From assembly GCA_011319805.1 (NCBI GenBank), contig SJRY01000132.1, positions 1-45,689 on the forward strand: a stretch of 45,689 nucleotides of DNA. Reading direction: 5' to 3'. Of this stretch, positions 44,784-45,689 are shown one piece after another. The notes under the pieces were generated by a model that had not been told where the DNA came from, did not search any database, and saw only the letters and a list, made by a program, of their open reading frames with translations. Position 1 is the stretch's first letter. Each line of letters starts with the position of its first letter. The position numbers and the translations under genes are program-made. This DNA comes from Macrocybe gigantea (taxonomy: Eukaryota; Basidiomycota; Agaricomycetes; Agaricales; Callistosporiaceae).

Positions 44784-44873
44784 GTCTACTCGCCCGTTTT
44801 TTTTTGGCGGAGGAATGGAGGAAGGATGGCGTGTAGGGTTAGGGTTTGTTTATCTTCTCAGCGAGGGACGACG
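44784..44873. promoter_or_regulatory. bidirectional promoter gap of SURF6 and PTPA genes
   Basis: Only 90 bp separate the two start codons. No TATA box is clear. It contains a GTGTAGGGTTAGGGTTTG stretch (two GGGTTA-like units) and T-rich sequence. Joint control of two growth-linked genes is plausible but inferred from position. Confidence 0.5.
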
Positions 44874-45689
44874 ATGTCTTCTTCGTTTCAGGTGCCGCGG
44901 AAGGCGATTCTGCTCCCTGAACAGCTCGAATGGTTTCAAAAATCGAAAACGCACCAAGATTTGTTGGCGTACATCAAGCAGCTGAACGAGACCGTTGTCG
45001 GAGTCAAGCTGACGGATGAATGTGAGGAATCGCCTGTGCGTGAACTCTCACTCGTGTTGGACTTTGAGGTTGATATGGGATGCGTAGGGCGTACGTGCTC
45101 TTTTGGAGATCCTTGATGAGGTCGAGGAGATTGCCAGGTCCACCCCGCCGGTGGACAACGCGTCCTCGCGGTTCGGCAATCCGGCGTTCAGGACGTTTAT
45201 GACAAACTCTCCGAGGTAGGTGTCCCCCTTTGTTTTGTTTCCTGGTGGATATGAACCGACCGTTTGATGCTATGTCGAGTCATGTAGTCGTCGGCTTTGT
45301 TGCACCAAAAACTGCCCGGACTGCCCGAGGGCGCCGTCGAGGAGATCTCGGTGTATTTCAAGGAGGCGTGGGGCAACAGACAGCGGATTGATTATGGAAG
45401 CGGCATATGGACGGCATGGAGCTTAATTTTCTGTGCTGGATGTGAGTCTGAGTCTTCGTCGTTCTTATGGATGGGCTCTGATTCTTGTGTCCTTTCAGAA
45501 TATGCCTCGAGAGATTGGGCGTCATTCAGCGGAGCGACCAGAAGGCGCTCGTTATCAAGGTCTTTTGGAGGCAAGTGGCCGAGTGTGTCTCGAGGATGCC
45601 ATGATGCTGATAGAGAGAGGGGGATAGGTACATTCAGGTCATGCGCGTCCTGCAGTCGACGTATTGGCTCGAGCCTGCTGGATCGCATG
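44874..45689 (+). CDS. PTPA/RRD-type phosphatase 2A activator (peptidyl-prolyl isomerase), partial, with frameshifts
   Basis: Exons are 44874-45035, 45088-45215, 45288-45441, 45499-45570 and 45628 to the window edge. PTPA proteins act on PP2A and help it adopt its active form. Matching family landmarks are ILLPEQLEWFQKSKTHQDLL, LNETVVGVKL, LLEILDEVEEI, NASSRFGNPAFRTF, AVEEISVYFKEAWGNRQRID, MELNFLCW and VLQSTYWLEPAGSH. The fourth intron (45571-45627) has a GCAAGT donor, a GC-AG intron. Two places are out of frame: near 45200, where one T seems missing (FRTFYDKLSE expected), and near 45409-45421, where 11 nt separate YGSG from MELNF. The gene is otherwise well conserved, so sequence error is as likely as real damage. 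Confidence 0.8.

Noticed and set aside
44820..44850. Telomere-like repeat (GGGTTAGGGTTT)
   Set aside because: Only about two units in a promoter gap. Too short for a telomere relic.
44826..45116. 96-codon single-frame reading of the PTPA start
   Set aside because: Starts upstream of the better ATG 44874 and runs through the first intron. The spliced reading matches the family.

Overview
The window looks like a repeat-rich segment of a basidiomycete genome, most likely an Agaricomycete. The evidence is: short (about 50-66 nt) GT-AG introns; KDZ-type and Plavaka-type transposase debris; Ty3/Gypsy elements of types common in mushroom genomes; and host genes (UbiA-type prenyltransferase, F-box-like, SDR, SURF6/Rrp14, PTPA) with basidiomycete-like structure. 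Taxonomy was read from the sequence by eye and not from any database search.

Layout. 1-36.4 kb is a transposon graveyard. (i) Family 1, a chromodomain Ty3/Gypsy element with 320-bp LTRs, is present as copy A (+, 1-5941, 5' end outside the window) and copy B (-, 5942-8596, cut inside the protease). A fragment of a third LTR (8597-8855) follows. The junctions read as A inserted in B inserted in C. (ii) 8.86-10.53 kb holds decayed coding DNA. (iii) Family 2, another chromodomain element with 419-bp LTRs and a CACCA target duplication, spans 10531-28123. Its gag is split by a third element (family 3, 12594-23317, about 1.13-kb LTRs). Removing family 3 rejoins the gag frame exactly. Family 3 carries, antisense between pol and its 3' LTR, a five-exon gene for a Zn2Cys6-like protein. 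(iv) 28.1-36.5 kb holds the other half of the gene split by family 2, solo LTRs of families 1 and 2 (three with intact 5-bp duplications) and a KDZ transposase remnant.

From 36.7 kb to the end is ordinary host sequence: a UbiA-family prenyltransferase (-), a decayed and an intact copy of a small gene with three about 28-residue repeats (+), an F-box/LRR-like gene (+), a ten-exon SDR reductase (+), and SURF6/Rrp14 (-) and PTPA/RRD (+) diverging from a 90-bp gap. SURF6 acts in ribosome assembly and PTPA in PP2A activation. I see no pathway that links the host genes.

Themes across the window. Families 1 and 2 both carry an exact 11-nt complement between the predicted 5' end of the transcript and a site 2 nt past the 5' LTR, the arrangement expected for Tf1-type self-priming. 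Family 3 instead has a tRNA-type primer site. The internal stops in families 2 and 3 that I placed are TGA, mostly where relatives have Arg, and the family 2 LTR pair differs only by transitions, mostly in CpG/TpG/CpA context, which points to cytosine-methylation decay. Single-base deletions in copy A and in PTPA may be sequence errors.
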